Of a stretch of DNA of 64,000 nucleotides, positions 11,591 through 23,363 are shown in pieces (the stretch's first letter is position 1; each line of letters begins with the position of its first letter). Below the pieces are notes generated by a model. That model was not told the DNA's origin and did no database searches. It saw only the letters and a list, made by a program, of their open reading frames with translations. The position numbers and the translations under genes were made by a program. The stretch is from Hygrocybe punicea. Lineage: Eukaryota; Basidiomycota; Agaricomycetes; Agaricales; Hygrophoraceae. The DNA is taken from positions 2,108,001 through 2,172,000 of the forward strand of contig OY744470.1 in assembly GCA_963556145.1 (NCBI GenBank), written 5' to 3'.

Positions 11591-11604
11591 TTTATTACCG
11601 CATT
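11591..11604. repeat. 14-bp target-site duplication of the LINE (5' side)
   Basis: TTTATTACCGCATT, identical to 5179-5192. Confidence 0.88.
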
Positions 11605-11816
11605 ATATATTAATATCCCAATTATTCACAATTGCGATGACATTCTACTTGAACCACTTTTTTTTTCCACCTCTTCGGCTTACCCACCATCCTTATCCTT
11701 TCTCTGATTCTCCTACTTTCTTTACCTACACTCTTTTTAGAACATCATTCAACCCTTGTCATTTCCCTTTTTTACTGAACCCCCCACCTGCTGTGTCAAC
11801 GTTTCTTTACTTCTTC

Positions 11817-14800
11817 ATGTCCAGCCCTCTACCTGAACGGGGCAAGTGTTCTTGTTGTGAAACTTGCACAGGCTACTGTTTCGAGGCCAATGGAAGCATT
11901 TCTTTGGTATGTAGGCCTCTATCAAAACGAGGATCACAATAACATCATTACTTATAGTATCCACTGTCTTCGGGTGGCATCGCCTGCTTGTGTGGCCATC
12001 CCTATGTGACGCATCAGTTCGATGTGGACTCGAGTAACCCAAATTATGACATGCGCAGGGGTGCCTCCTCCCGCTCTCAATGTCGAGGGTTTTTCTCGGT
12101 GTGTCAGTTTTGCTTTTCACATGCATGCTACACTTATTGAGGCGGAATTTAATCATCCAGCAAGAACAGACATGGACCTACCTCAGCATCTGTGTGTGTG
12201 GAGCCAGGTGGATGGCGCACATGTGAATACCATCGACGTAAGTTTCAGCTTGCATTTTAGGATGATTTTATCTCAAGGCTTTTCCCAGTGTCTCTCCTTT
12301 ATCTTCGACTGATATTGTACCTGCATCTAATTCACCAAGCACAATAGCCATCGCGCCTCTGTCTCATGCTTCTAATGCTCCCATTCGTGCCTTCCTCCGA
12401 CCCACCCCTGATATAGGGAGCTTTCAAACACAACGCATGGCGAGCGCACATCACAACCTCCCTCATCACCAACCTGTTCCAACCGTTCAGAACACACAGG
12501 CATCTGGATCCCGTGCCAGAGGTGTGGGCAGGGGAAGAGGCAGTTCAAATAACACATCGGATCGCCAATCACCAGTCACAGGCCAGGGAAGCGAAAAGGC
12601 TGTATACCAGATTCTATTCTTACCATTCATGGTTCGTCCACTTTCCAACATCCTGGCTTTCTGAGCTAATAAATGACCAGGATGAAATTGAGTTCGAGCT
12701 TACTGGTTATCCATCTGGACAATACCGCTGGAAGAATTCCGACATTCCAAATGTAATTGCTGCATTAGATAAAGCCGGTCTAGTTTTCTGTGTCACTACC
12801 AATCAGGCCTTCTCTGGCAACAGCTCGATCTTGACCTCCGCCAAAAACTAGAATCCATGAAGGTTATGCTTGCTCCAGCATATCCCGCTGGCGGCGACTT
12901 TCATCACCTTTCGTGGCACATTATCTACCCATGAAGCAATCAGCCAGCATCATCCCGTCAGTTTAAACCGTCAGATCTTGTTGCGTGGGAGTTCGACCAC
13001 TCCCACCTAATGACGATTAGCCAAAAGGTAAAAAACCCTGTTGATCCCACCACTCCAATGCTGTTTATTGGTAAGTCATCTCACATCCTCTTCTATGAGC
13101 CACATCCTCAATGCCATTCACCAAGCCCCAAGCTGGGGCCATTTGCAGGGACCACTGACCGCATTTGAGTTTGCGTCTGACAATACAGTCACGCATGCAT
13201 GCTTTCCATGGCATGTTCTTCAAGGACTCACACCACAGACTCAAGAAATTGTCCACTGCCTCACGATGTGTCCAGTCACTACTCAGGTTAGCCGCTCCGT
13301 CAATTTTCATTACACATGGAACACTGAAATATATTCCAACAGACCGCCTCACCTAAATTGACTGTCTTGGTGAGATCTTCGTTTGATCACATGCATGTCC
13401 TTGTATTGACACTTTGTTTTACAGAGCGAAGAACAGGGACCCAGTAACCCAGTGCCCAAGCCTTTGGGTGCGATTGTTGGCGCACCAATGCCAGCAGACT
13501 CCACAAGTGTTATTGGGCGAATCCATGTAAGGTCCATGTCGACCTCGGTGAGTTACCCGCGTAGCACATGACATCAGATTGGCCGAAATTGCACCCGTTA
13601 GTGTGAAGAACGCCCCAGTAATCGACAGCATGTCGAAGCATCTGATGACACGATATCTCCATCGCCAAATGCTGAGACTATGATGTACAGACTACCCAAT
13701 GATCGTCCTCATCCTCGCCCTTGCCCGCGACCACGACCGTGACCACTGGCAATCACCCCTGCCTCTCCCCAGCCCTTGCCATGAATAGCCACACCAGTAC
13801 CCATACATGTTGCACAACGCATGCCGTTATCAGAGCCAACCCCAATGGACGTTGATATTCCACTCCGGAATGCTGCACCAGTGCCGCGTGTTTACATCCG
13901 CAGAGCTACCTTTCAGGATGTTAGTGGATGGCTTGCATCTATTAAAAGACTCATTTCAATGCGCCCTGAGGGACGGGGCGTTACAATCTCTGGGCCAAAT
14001 GTGGTTGCAATATCCAAGACCATTCTCGACCTTTTCCGGTTCAAATATAGGAAAAATTCATATACATTCTCTCCGCAAATGGGAGTGACGTGTGATATTT
14101 GTGATGTGGAGACATTCCTGGAGCCGTTCATGGACATTAGCATGTAATGAATTTTCATTTTCAGCCTTGATATATTAGCTGATTCTACGGCAAGCAGTTA
14201 TGCCCATCCTGCTGACCCTGCTACCCAACATGCAGTGGGCCATGGACCTCAGCGAGGGATTATCCGAGAGGGTATCAAGTTACTCACAGACGACACCACT
14301 CTGTGGGGGACCAGAGGCGACTACCGCGTCCCTCTTCTCTGGCCTCTGAACGGCATCCAAGTATCAACAAGAAACCGTGACTATTGGGTTAGAGGCAGCT
14401 TGGCTGCCATGCACATGGTTGTATTAGGATTGGCACCAGATCCAATCACGCCATGGTGGATCCTCGCCACTGTTCATGGCAATAATTCCTGCATGGACCT
14501 GGACTATTCATATATTGAACTGCTTGACCCAGCTTCGGCCAAAATTTTGAAACCATGGTTTGCTTTTTCCTCAACGGATGTTCTGCCGACACCGGCATAT
14601 CGGGATCCTGTGTATCAACTGCTTGTTCAATATTTGGGCATGACAGATGTACGTAGTCCACGTATTCTTGGACCAACCGCTGAAAATTATTCACTCTCCC
14701 AGATTTTGGTCTTCAGGACTATTCGCACTGAGGATTTTTATCTTTCCATGACACGTGCCTTGGTAGCATCTGTGTTGATTGGACATGCCGATCCATGGCA

Positions 14801-15547
14801 TCATCCCGAATTTCTTGCGTTTAGGGATGGGTTTAATATGCACCTCTACGGACAAAGTCATTTTACAGATGTGTGTTCATCTGTTGTGCAGCATGACTCG
14901 GATATATACTAATGTCGTCGTTTCAGACATTTGCTGTTGACTTCAAAGGGCCAGGCTACACCCGTCTGCTGTTGGCTGGGTTGTACAATCGTCGCATCAC
15001 TGATGTGCAGGAAATCCTTGATCGACTCAGCTTCTTTACAGCGATCGATGAGTCCGAAGTCAATGCCCTCGTTTTCGACATTTTCCAACTTCGGTTGAAG
15101 AGATATCTTGTCGGAGTTGGCCACCCTAAGTCGTTGAAGGGCACCACTATTTCCGAAGAGGATTTCACCAAAGATATTGAGGACCCTCTCCTTCATTGTT
15201 GTCTCTTCCTTTTAGCCACTTCTGATTCTGATCTGTTACCGCTGGATGCGGAAGTGAAACTGGAGGTATGTATTCAATGCTGTGCTGAATGTCACTGATT
15301 ATGGCCCCCTCTCCATCATCAGATCGTCTTCAACCGCACCAATCATTATGGCGCCCATCATATGGGTATGTCTGAGCCACCATTGGACTTCCACACATGT
15401 GATAGACGCATCGAGGTGACGTTCAACCCATGGCTTGACAACGTCATGATGGAGACCTGTGATCTGAATGACTGCTCGGACACTCTGTTTGATTTGTGGA
15501 TGCATTCACAGGTCATTAACCAGCAAGGCAGTTACAATTCTGTTTGA
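11817..15547 (+). CDS. Multi-exon protein, Cys-rich N-terminus and HECT-like C-terminus
   Basis: A first exon from ATG 11817 encodes a Cys-rich start (CSCCETCTGYC); after a short intron comes GIACLCGHPYVTHQ. A Ser/Pro/Gln-rich linker follows near 12260-12600. Well-coding exons then appear at 13821-14147, 14235-14892 and from about 14930 to a TGA ending at 15547, joined by ~50-nt introns with GT and AG ends. The C-terminal exons include LFLLATSDSDLLPLDAEV and, across an intron, PPLDFHTCDRRIEVTF. This resembles the end of a HECT ubiquitin-ligase C-lobe, where the catalytic Cys sits in an H-T-C context, but that is an inference. The middle (12850-13800) is poorly resolved and could be damaged. 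The gene converges on the integrase pseudogene. Confidence 0.5.
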
Positions 15548-15705
15548 TCCTTACTGCATTTAAAGTTGCCTTCGAACGGCTTGGCACAATATTAGATACC
15601 CAATTCAATAAAATTTCATTGTAGTATGCATTACACCTCCTGCCCTGCTAAGTCCCGACACAGATCAAATGCTATCTGCCAAATTAATCGCCAAATGGTC
15701 ATGTT

Positions 15706-17430
15706 TCATGAAGTGGTGTCCACGACATCGTTGATCACCTCTTGAACCATTTGCTGCTGTTCTACCGTCAGCGGGGAGCCGGGCGAATCACATATAACCT
15801 CAGACATCCTAGCGGGTGCTGTAACAGGTGTGAAGTCATTGCCTGTTCGGTCCTCTGGATTGTTGTCAAAGAAGTGTCGCATCAGGACTGGATCCTCCTG
15901 TGCTTCCCAATCTATGCCATATGTGGCCAAATCCAGACCATCCGTGTCTTCCTCGTTTAACAGATGTGCGAGACCACGAGGTCCATCCTCCACCATTCCA
16001 AAAAGGAACATATCGCGAGGACTTCTGTCCCGTTCCCCCCGAAGCTGAATCTTATGAGCATTCCATACCTCGGCCCATTCAGTCACATCCTGATTGATCG
16101 CTGGTAGGAAAAGAAACTGGAGGAGCCAGATATGTGCGGGATTGTCCAGGTCAAGGCCGTGGTTGCATTCTAGGTCAATAAAGAAGTCTTTCCATTTTTG
16201 GCCGATACCTTGACTTGAGTGAAGTCGAACCACAATCGCTCGATTCGTGAATTGTGAATGCTCCTGTGAATCAATCACAATCAGTAGCGCTCCAAAACAA
16301 CGGAATATAATTGCACACCGGCCCCATATATATGAGCCCCTTCCGGGCCCCTTCTTCTCTTCCATACATTTAGCGCATTCCACATTCTCGGTTCCGTGAT
16401 CCCCTCTTAGGCAACTAGGCCAGCCGTGCTTGACAACTGCATCCTCAAAGACACCGAGCACTGTCAGTGCCCGATTGTTGTTACTGACTTTGATGCCGGT
16501 AATCAGACGTGATTTCCCATCAATAAAGGCATGCGTAACCAGCTTCCAGCGAATCAAACCTTTTTGTTCCACTATTTTAGTAATTGAGAATTTCCGATAT
16601 ATCACCAACTCACCATGTTGTCCATCGTGATGCCAGAGTGAATTTGGTCCTGGTACTGAGTACACCCTCCTCTCTATCTGCCTGGGTCCAAAGCGTGGAG
16701 GAGTTCCATGGACATGGAGGTATGAAGCTGATATTCTTGAGATTGGAACCCGGTAACCTCTTGAATGAAGATGTCCGCAGATCATGCGACGTCCAAATTG
16801 TGGGAATAACTCCAAAATCGCAGCAACTTCTCGATCGAGTTCATCATCGGAGAATGCTGTAACAGGTGACGTGGTAGACGTCCAGATTCATTCTCTTGAA
16901 CCATCGGGTGCAATGACATCGTGATACACGGGCGTTCCTGGTGTGGCTAGACCTAATTCAAGTGCACAGCGATGGACTGTACGAGGATGGCAGCCCAAGA
17001 CTGTGCTCAGGTGACGAGGTCCTCTTAGCTCCAGTGCGAATGAAAGGAAGGTTGGGTCAATGTTTAATTTCAGTCGCCCACGCATGCCATTGGACTCCCG
17101 ACTGAAAACGGACAATTCTACATCCTCCGGTGGATCTGCCGACTGGCGTATGGCTTCATCAAGAGCTTCGACCATATCGGTTATACTGTGTTGCAGGATG
17201 CCATATTCATCAAGAGGGATAGCAGCACGGATCTAAACGTGAAGATGTGAATGTACCCCTAGAACAAAAGTCAGAGGCCTTACCCGCTCCGCTGTTGACA
17301 TGAACAGCAATACCTCATCTCTCTGCCGTCCAAGCCGCACAGCATCTCCTAATTGTGTTCTCAAAGATATCCGCACACGATCCTCGAGTACATAGTAAGC
17401 TGTCCTAATGTTTTTTAGGTGTTCAGCCAT
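15706..17430 (-). pseudogene. Fungal integrase-core (DDE) domain gene, disabled
   Basis: Exon 1 starts at 17430 (MAEHLKNIRTAYYVL). A 51-nt intron (17283-17233) is followed by an HTH-like region (FLSFALELRGPRHLSTVLG). The catalytic core has Asp in HHDGQHGEL, Asp in LRGDHGTENV and Glu in HNSRIERLW, the last reached after a second short intron near 16320-16260. Two lesions disable it. One is an in-frame TGA at 16888-16890, where the family usually has Arg. The other is a frameshift from a 5-bp tandem duplication (CTTGA twice, 16209-16218). Removing one copy restores FTQGIGQKW. The C-terminus (WLLQFLFLPAIN onward) is open to the stop at 15706. Confidence 0.8.
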
Positions 17431-17852
17431 TGATGCGTCAGATAGAGAGTTACAATGGTGCGAACCAAAATTTCAAACTCAATTGTATGTTGAGATCTGT
17501 AACCGTCGCACCCAACAAAACCCTCACCCACTGTCCGGTATTCTCCCCCAATATTCCTTTTTCCTACCCTCTTCGCCCTTGTCTCCATCTCAATCTCCGG
17601 TGGTCTATCATCGGCAGTCTTTCCAGAACCCACACTCATATACCCTCCTCACGGTAGCGTTCGCACACATTCTTGTCAGCATAGTCCAGCGCTCACCTGG
17701 ATATTGTGGAGGGAGGTGGTTCACTATTAAGCAAGGGAGATTTCGAGCAAATTGTTGATCAAGCCACTTGAATGCGATCATGGGTCCCTACGGAGCAAGT
17801 AAAACAAAGTCAGTCTTGCAAAGAACAAAATCAAAATACCAAAGCCAGCCCC
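17431..17852. other. Spacer upstream of the integrase pseudogene, no gene seen
   Basis: C/T-rich stretch holding the presumed promoter of the minus-strand integrase pseudogene. I found no convincing ORF or repeat. It ends at the candidate insertion site of the large KDZ element. Confidence 0.4.
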
Positions 17853-17860
17853 CACATCTG
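17853..17860. repeat. Candidate 8-bp target duplication of the KDZ element, left
   Basis: CACATCTG here is repeated in the same orientation at 38720-38727, just outside the outermost bases of the inverted repeats. The exact boundary could shift by a base. Zisupton-type elements are, as I recall, reported to make 8-bp duplications. Confidence 0.7.
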
Positions 17861-18066
17861 CACACCTTACAGCGGATCTTGTCCATGAAACATGGGTCAG
17901 CCGAGATGGACAATTCCCACTTGAAGTGGGCCAGCCGACCTCGGCCGACCAATATCTTTTCCCAAGGCAGATGGCTTGGCCGAGGCATTCAGCTGGCCAG
18001 GCCGAGTGGGTTGGCCAACCGGGGGATATTTCCCCCAAACCTGGTGGGGGTTTCAGCTTGCCATCA
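17861..18066 (+). repeat. Left terminal inverted repeat of the KDZ element
   Basis: Begins about CACACCTTACAGCGG and runs through ATGAAACATGGGTCAGCC and CGGCCGACCAATATCTTTTC. The same sequence is found reverse-complemented at 38515-38719. The outer ~13 bases match at about 10 positions; the following bases are almost identical. Confidence 0.85.
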
Positions 18067-18482
18067 GACATGGGTTGGCCGACCGTCTACCATATATTGC
18101 CTGCCCATCAGAAGTGGGTTGGCCGACCCTCTGCTATATATTGGCTGCCCATCAGAGGTGGGTTGGCCGACCCTCTGTTATATAGTGGCTGCCCATCAAA
18201 CATGGATTGGCCGACCATCTGCCATATATTGGCTGCCCATCAGACGTGGGTTGGCCGACACATTGGAATATATTGGCTACCCATCAGGTATGGGTTGGCC
18301 GACCGTCTGCCATATATTGGCTGCCCAGCAGACATGGGTTGGCCGACCGTCTGCCACATATTGGCTGCCCATCAGACGTGGGTTGGCCGACTCATTGGAA
18401 TATATTGGCTACCCATCAGGCATGGGTTGGCCGACCGTCTGCCATATCTTGGCTCCACAGCAGGTGTGGGTTGGTCGACCGT
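18067..18482 (+). repeat. 44-bp satellite array, left copy (about 10 units)
   Basis: Units begin TGGGTTGGCCGACC at 18071, 18115, 18159 and so on, an exact 44-bp step. Two unit types alternate: one with CTGCCATATATTGGCTGCCC and one with CATTGGAATATATTGGCTAC. Since 44 is not a multiple of 3, the array reads through all three frames in turn (GWPT, VGRP, LADP), which creates long spurious ORFs. Confidence 0.93.
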
Positions 18483-18869
18483 CCATGTTGTGACCCTCTT
18501 GGATAATTGGAATTCACATAACATATATTGTGTCCGAATTGAACATGTGTTGGGCTGTTACTCCCCAACTGAGGTATTCATCTGCCAAACATGCAGCACT
18601 CAGTTCTTCTGTTCCCAGTAGCTTCAACAAATTACAAGTGGTCTCATACATATCTGCACAACGGCTATGCATTGTGCTGTTGTTGATGATTTGTACAGCT
18701 TATCTACCACACCTTTAATCACCCTCAAGTCACCACAATCGTGAGCAATGATCAGAGGGAGATACACGTTTTCTCCATCACTCACGTGATTTGCCGGTTA
18801 GGTTCGCCATGAGTTTAACACGAGGCCTCTTCGTTCTCTCCACCCTAAACTCCCATCTCCCCAGCAAAA

Positions 18870-21800
18870 ATGAAGTGGATCACACCTGCATTTTCCGCCA
18901 TCCTCGAAAAATACTACGATCAATACAGACAAGCCAGTCCAGAAGATCGAATTGCAGTGGTAAAAGGGATCAAAAAACAACTGAGACTGTCCGCCAAAGC
19001 TGATGCGGCAGAATGGCCATCCGAGATGAATACTGTATGTGAATTTCTGTATTGTCAAGATAAACCGTCTGCCATACCACATATTTAGAAAATCCAAACA
19101 TGGTATCACAATCATCGGTCCAAACAAGAGGACCAAACTGAAGACGCACCGAAATTTTTGGGGAAGTGGACTGTTAGGCTGGTCTTGAGGGAAAAGATGA
19201 GAAAGGAGATAGACGAAAGAACTGCCGAGATGTCAGGGGAGGCGGCAGGGACACCAGGTTATATCAGGTGTTATGGTAAAGCTTGGAGTGAGCTAGTCGC
19301 CAGTCTCAGTTCCGAAAAGCTCTCTGAATATGCAGCTCTGGCCGAGAGCTGGAACAAACAAGGCGCAGGAGTCGACATTAAAAGAAGGCATGTCCATTCA
19401 TAGTCATCGACAGAAGTTGAATGTTCTAACTTTACACAGTCGAGCAACCAAAGATTTTGGCAAGACCGCCCTGAAATTCATGAAGGATGTGGATCAACAG
19501 ATGGGCGTCAAGGTTTTCATGATGTTTGGGTACGAGGATGAGAACGGAATGTTGATTAAAGGAAAGTATGTTCCCTCGTTATTATGATACACAATGGGCT
19601 TATAGCCTTTCCTTTGAGGCTGGAAACTCCCGGTCCTGTTGGTGAAAAGTTTTCAAAGATCTTCACGAAGGAGGGAGACGTGATATGGTCATCGTGGGAT
19701 GAACATTTAGCGTCGACGTTCCAAAATAGTGATATTCCAACCTATCAACCTTTGATCATGGATATCTAACTTCTATGACCCTAGAAAAGGCAGGGGACAA
19801 CGATGACAGTGACAACAGCAGTGACGATACGCCTTCACACCGCTACGACAAAAGCACTCCTTACGAGCTTCAGACCGATGAGAACGGATGGCCCATCATT
19901 CCAGACGAGGCAACTCCAACCCTGACAACTCTACGAGATATGATTAGGTCAATCGTCACCGTGACGTATCGTGAGTGGTGAGCTGTTACATACACCCCCC
20001 ATTGACCATTTCTGCCAGGAAATACCGCCCACAACCCCACCTCCTCCGTTCCATGGTGTTACATTTTTCAACTCCGCAACTCCGATTCCGACTCCACTAC
20101 CCACGATGACGATTCCACTTTACCATACCTTCCTTTTTCGTTCCCCTTTACCTTTTGTCTTCTTTTGGACATTGTTGTTTATTCTTGTCCTTGTTCTCTT
20201 TTCTTCCTTTCTTCTTCTAGAACAATCCAGACCGACCATGGACACATCCCCACGTTACCTTGCTGTACCCGAATAGTCTCCTTGCCGACGGACATCATCG
20301 CTATTGTCTTTTCCCTCGCCCTGACATATTGTTGACTTCATCCCACGACAAACCGATTCACAATGGCTGTACTCCCGACACAGCTCATTACTGTAATTGT
20401 TATTGGCAGCATTGCCATCACCTTCCTGATCGGTTTCTACCTTGTTATGATCTATCTTTGGCATCGGCACCAAAACCCTTCCGCCATTGATACTTCTGAC
20501 TTCCACCTCAACAATATATCGACACGTAATTGACAATTGCCATTCCCGGATATTTGGTTTCCATATTCGTACCCTGTGCCCACCATTATCCTCCCTGACG
20601 ATCCGACGACATTCCTCACCTGCATGCGAACTCTGAACAATCCCCGATCACAAGACATTTCACTGTTCTCTCTAATCCGACCATTGCCGAAGCACATTCT
20701 TTTGGACTTCGACCACAGACCATACGACATCCCAAACAGTGAACCAACCCCTATCGCATATTGTTCGCACGACACCGCTTCAATGCAGTACCCGACGACT
20801 TGTTCCCACAGCTTGTCACTCGTGCCATGACTCGAAACCTGGACCCACATTCATTTAACCTTTTCCATCTATAACCTTGATATCTCCCACACTCGTTTAC
20901 AATGATACCCTTTCTTGGACGAATACCGACATCAAGTGGACCTTCTTGTTCCACAAACAGGACAAGACATCGCTCCTCGATACGTCATCAACACAGACAT
21001 CGTCATCCGGTACAGCTTGTGCTGTTCACATGTCTGACCTCGACTAGCCCACTGTCCTAGTTGGTTTTTTCCTCTATACATTCCTTCATTTTCTTTCATA
21101 CCAACCTTGCCACTATATCCATGCTACCTCAAGACACTCTCATTGCCAACCCCACACTGGACGATACCCATCTTTGACCCGACCGTGCAACGCACTTGCC
21201 TGTTACAGCAAGTGTAGACCCCGAATTGGCAATTCTGCTTGTCACATGATCCGATGACAAATCATCCGAGTCATCCGGACCTCTTCTATCCTCAATGACA
21301 CCCGGGCCTCCAGTTGGATCGCGAGAACATCGACATGAGGACGCCTCATGTACGCCTCATGGTGAACACATGGTAGAGTTGGACATGTTGTGGCTTCATG
21401 GTTGTATTCCTATTTACCTCCCCTCAAGACCAGCCACTATATGTACTGTTCTTGTTGTTGGTTCGGACTTTTTCTTCTTTTCCTTTCCTTACGTTTAGTC
21501 TGGTTCTTGGGGCAGACTCATCTTGTTTTGGGTAACCCCCACGGCTCGCAATGACATTAGACCTTGACCCCCCCTTTTTAGCAGTGTTGTCTTCGCTGTA
21601 AGCAACAATGAAAGCTGCTGTTCTCCCCTCTGGAAGCCGATCCCCTGTTAAGTTGATTGTTGCTGGAGCCCGCTGCAGAAGCAATCCGTAACACATGGGG
21701 AACGATCGAAAGAACGACCCCCGATTACGTGGAAACTTCCTACCTTCCAACGAATGTGCAGCTCAAGGAGCCTTGGAAAATGAGGCTCGACGATCTTCGA

Positions 21801-22871
21801 AAAATGCAGAAACATTGGTTGGAAAGGCAGAAACAGGGCTTGCCAACGTTCCGGTTTAAATCGGTCTTACAAAGTGATCAACGAGCGCAAAATGCATTCG
21901 TCAAGGCCAGAAAAGACAAACAGTCTGCTGCTGCGTTGGCTGGGACAAGTGTGGTTAACCGTGCAGAATCCAGCGCTATGGGCGGACGACGACCAAAGGG
22001 GACTCACGGGGTGTCTTCAAAGTCCAACAGGCGTCGGTCGAAACAGAAGACTGTTGCTAAGAAGACGTTCAATCGTGACAGACAAACCCAGTCGTCAATG
22101 AAGGGGAAGGGGAAGGGGAAGGGGAAGGAGAAGATGACCGATACTGAAGACAGCAGTAGCGAGTGCAGTTGGAGTAGTGCTTCACCCGATGGCGACTCAA
22201 GTCCAGATGAAGATCAGGGAGGAACGCGACAGGAGACTCCACAACAAGGTCGGAGGGACAAGGATCTCCAGGAGGGACAGGAGGGCAATGCACAGCAAGT
22301 AGAGGCCAGGGTGGAGAGAGAGAGAGTCGAGAGAGAGAGGTTGGAAAGGGAGAGGGTTGAGAGAGTGAGGGTGGAAAGAGAGACGGAAGAGAGACGGAAG
22401 GTGGAAAGAGAAAGGGCGAAACGCGTGAGGGCGGAAAGAGAGCGGGTGGAAAGAGAGACGGAAGAGAGACGCAAGTTGGAAAGAGAGACGGAAGAGAGAC
22501 GGAAGGTGGAAAGAGAAAGGGCGAAAAGCGTGAGGGCGGAAAGAGAGAGGGTGGAAAGAGAGAGGGTGGAAAGAGAGAGGGCAGAAAGAGAGAGGGCGGA
22601 AAGAGAGAGGGTGGAAAGAGAGAGGGCGGAACGAGAGAGGGCGGAAAGAGAGAGGGCGGAAAGAGACAGGGTGGAAAGAGAGAGGGCGGAACGAGAGAGG
22701 GCAGACAGGGAAAGATTGGAACAAGCGAACGCCGAACTAGAGAGAATAGAGCGCGAGAGGGTGGCAAGAGACATGGCAGAAACAGTGCTGGCTGAACAAG
22801 CGGAGGCTGAAGCAGCACGGCGCTCTGGGCGATCTCATGGGGGCCGAAATCCCAAGCAAAACGATAGGTGA
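18870..22871 (+). CDS. KDZ-borne coiled-coil protein (692 aa, 6 exons)
   Basis: Model: exons 18870-19034, 19089-19387, 19440-19565, 19619-19728, 19785-19970 and 21679-22871, in phase to the stop. The second intron would use a GC donor (AG|GCATGT). The N-terminal part (starts [16 protein letters not shown]) looks like a family I have seen beside fungal transposons but cannot name. The last exon reads [18 protein letters not shown], a basic region with KGKGKGKGK, a Ser/Asp-rich acidic patch, then ~150 residues of charged heptad-like repeats ([13 protein letters not shown] type). These are encoded by a purine-rich tandem repeat at 22310-22790 and probably form a long coiled coil or single helix. 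A nuclear location is likely. No enzymatic motif seen. The fifth intron is anomalously long (1708 nt). Confidence 0.7.
19971..21678 (+). other. 1.7-kb intron with unexplained pyrimidine-rich content
   Basis: Donor GTGAGT at 19971 and acceptor GCTGCAG ending at 21678 join the flanking exons in phase (TAT C | AA GCA). All other introns in this element are about 45-60 nt. The inserted sequence is C/T-rich on the plus strand and holds several 80-100-codon ORFs without recognisable motifs. It may be a further insertion, but I found no terminal repeats. Confidence 0.55.
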
Positions 22872-23100
22872 AGCTATATTATGTTAATGTGCGGTCTTTG
22901 CTCCTTACCATATACATATACAGCAGCAACCAACCATTGCGAAGATCTACACGCCATAAGTAGGCCAAACCGCGTTAATACGGTCAACCTTCCTGTACAG
23001 ACAGACTACATAATTGTCCTTATGTGTTGCTGCATTGGCTGAATTGTGGTGAAAGACTACATAAATGTCTTTATATGCATTGCAGTGCTGTAACGCTAAA

Positions 23101-23172
23101 TTGTGACATGTCACACACGTGATGTCACTTCTGGGCACCCAGCGTGACGTGATGGTCACACGTGTGATGTCC
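23101..23172. promoter_or_regulatory. CACGTG/GTCAC palindrome cluster 1
   Basis: Contains GTGACATGTCAC, CACACGTGATGTCAC, CTGGGCACCCAG, CAGCGTGACGTGATGG and GGTCACACGTGTGATGTCC within about 70 bp. The same words recur in the other intergenic stretches of this element. It lies between the convergent 3' ends of the coiled-coil and JmjC-like genes. E-box-like regulator sites or transposase-binding sites are both possible. Confidence 0.55.
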
Positions 23173-23363
23173 AACCAGCCTGAACACGTGCTCGACTTGG
23201 CTTGGCTTGGTTCATTCAGATGCCTGAAGTAATATTGTATTGACAGTCCAAAATTGTGAAGTGCCGGGATGATATATACAGACATTGCGAGCAGGGAAAC
23301 ATCCACCTGGCTACTTACGACGCCGTTTCGGGTCTATGAGGGGTATCGGGTTATCTGGATGCA

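Noticed and set aside
22069..22818. Antisense ORFs opposite the coiled-coil repeat ([14 protein letters not shown] peptides)
   Set aside because: They mirror the GAGAGA repeat of the plus-strand exon.
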